NCBI GenBank assembly: GCA_015065045.1 | Contig: SVRB01000086.1 | Coordinates: forward strand, 1-5,666 | Reading direction: 5' to 3' | Source of the DNA: Oscillospiraceae bacterium | Lineage (GTDB): Bacteria > Bacillota > Clostridia > Oscillospirales > CAG-272 | Length of the DNA: 5,666 nucleotides | Shown here: positions 5,633 through 5,666 of the stretch, in pieces | How positions within the stretch are numbered: the first letter of the stretch is position 1 | Layout of the letters: the number at the start of each line of letters is the position of its first letter | The notes under the pieces: generated by a model | What the model was told of the DNA's origin: nothing | Databases searched by the model: none | Seen by the model: only the letters and a program-made list of their open reading frames with translations | Program-made: the position numbers and the translations under genes

Positions 5633-5657
5633 GGGGCGTCGAGACGCCGCCCCCTAC
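5633..5657. repeat. Palindromic intergenic repeat unit 2
   Basis: GGCGTC (5635-5640) and GACGCC (5643-5648) are inverted around GA, within outer GGGG (5633-5636) and CCCCC (5650-5654), followed by TAC (5655-5657). Alternative pairing of GGGGCG with CGCCCC (5648-5653) is also possible. The CCGCCCCCTAC end matches unit 1 apart from one extra C, while the stem and loop differ. This is the pattern of two diverged members of one repeat family rather than a recent tandem duplication. The rest of 5558-5666 is AT-rich, with stops in the frames inspected and no gene. Confidence 0.6.
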
Positions 5658-5666
5658 CAATATCAA

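Noticed and set aside
5523..5657. CRISPR array or phage attachment site from the palindromes at the right end
   Set aside because: Only two diverged palindromic units, no equal-length spacers, no cas or integrase gene, and the first palindrome is a normal terminator.

Overview
The window looks like ordinary chromosome from a low-to-moderate GC Gram-positive anaerobe, most likely a Clostridia member near the Ruminococcaceae/Oscillospiraceae. This is an inference. It rests on purine-rich Shine-Dalgarno sites before every gene, TTGACA/TATAAT-type promoters, tRNA genes with encoded CCA ends, and a topoisomerase A subunit with the divergent wording I associate with that group. The taxonomy was not tested by any search.

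Layout. Positions 1-92 hold leftward (minus-strand) tRNA genes. One is a complete tRNA-Val(UAC). The other is the first 14 bases of a further tRNA, probably tRNA-Asp, cut by the window edge. They are read from a near-ideal promoter at 111-139 with A-tracts upstream. The AT-rich spacer at 93-329 separates this cluster from a rightward block: coaE (dephospho-CoA kinase, 330-926), prfA (release factor RF1, 950-2014), a two-domain Sua5-type threonylcarbamoyl-AMP synthase (2041-3129) and a ParC/GyrA-type type II topoisomerase subunit (3080-5281). Gaps of 23 and 26 bases, then a 50-base overlap, and no internal terminator suggest one transcript starting near 295. A 43-codon single-span membrane protein follows (5377-5508), with its own extended -10 promoter. 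A strong intrinsic terminator (5523-5557) closes the block. The last 100 bases have no gene but carry two GC-rich palindromic units with the same CCCCTAC ending, which look like a dispersed intergenic repeat.

Functionally the block is housekeeping. It covers the last step of coenzyme A synthesis, translation termination, tRNA t6A modification (with tRNA genes alongside) and chromosome decatenation or supercoiling. I found no evidence of a new multi-gene system. The points worth a second look are the unannotated-size membrane peptide, the active-site and quinolone-pocket wording of the topoisomerase, the long sua5/topoisomerase overlap, the absence of prmC between prfA and sua5, the adenylate-kinase-like P-loop of CoaE, and the paired palindromic repeats at the right end.
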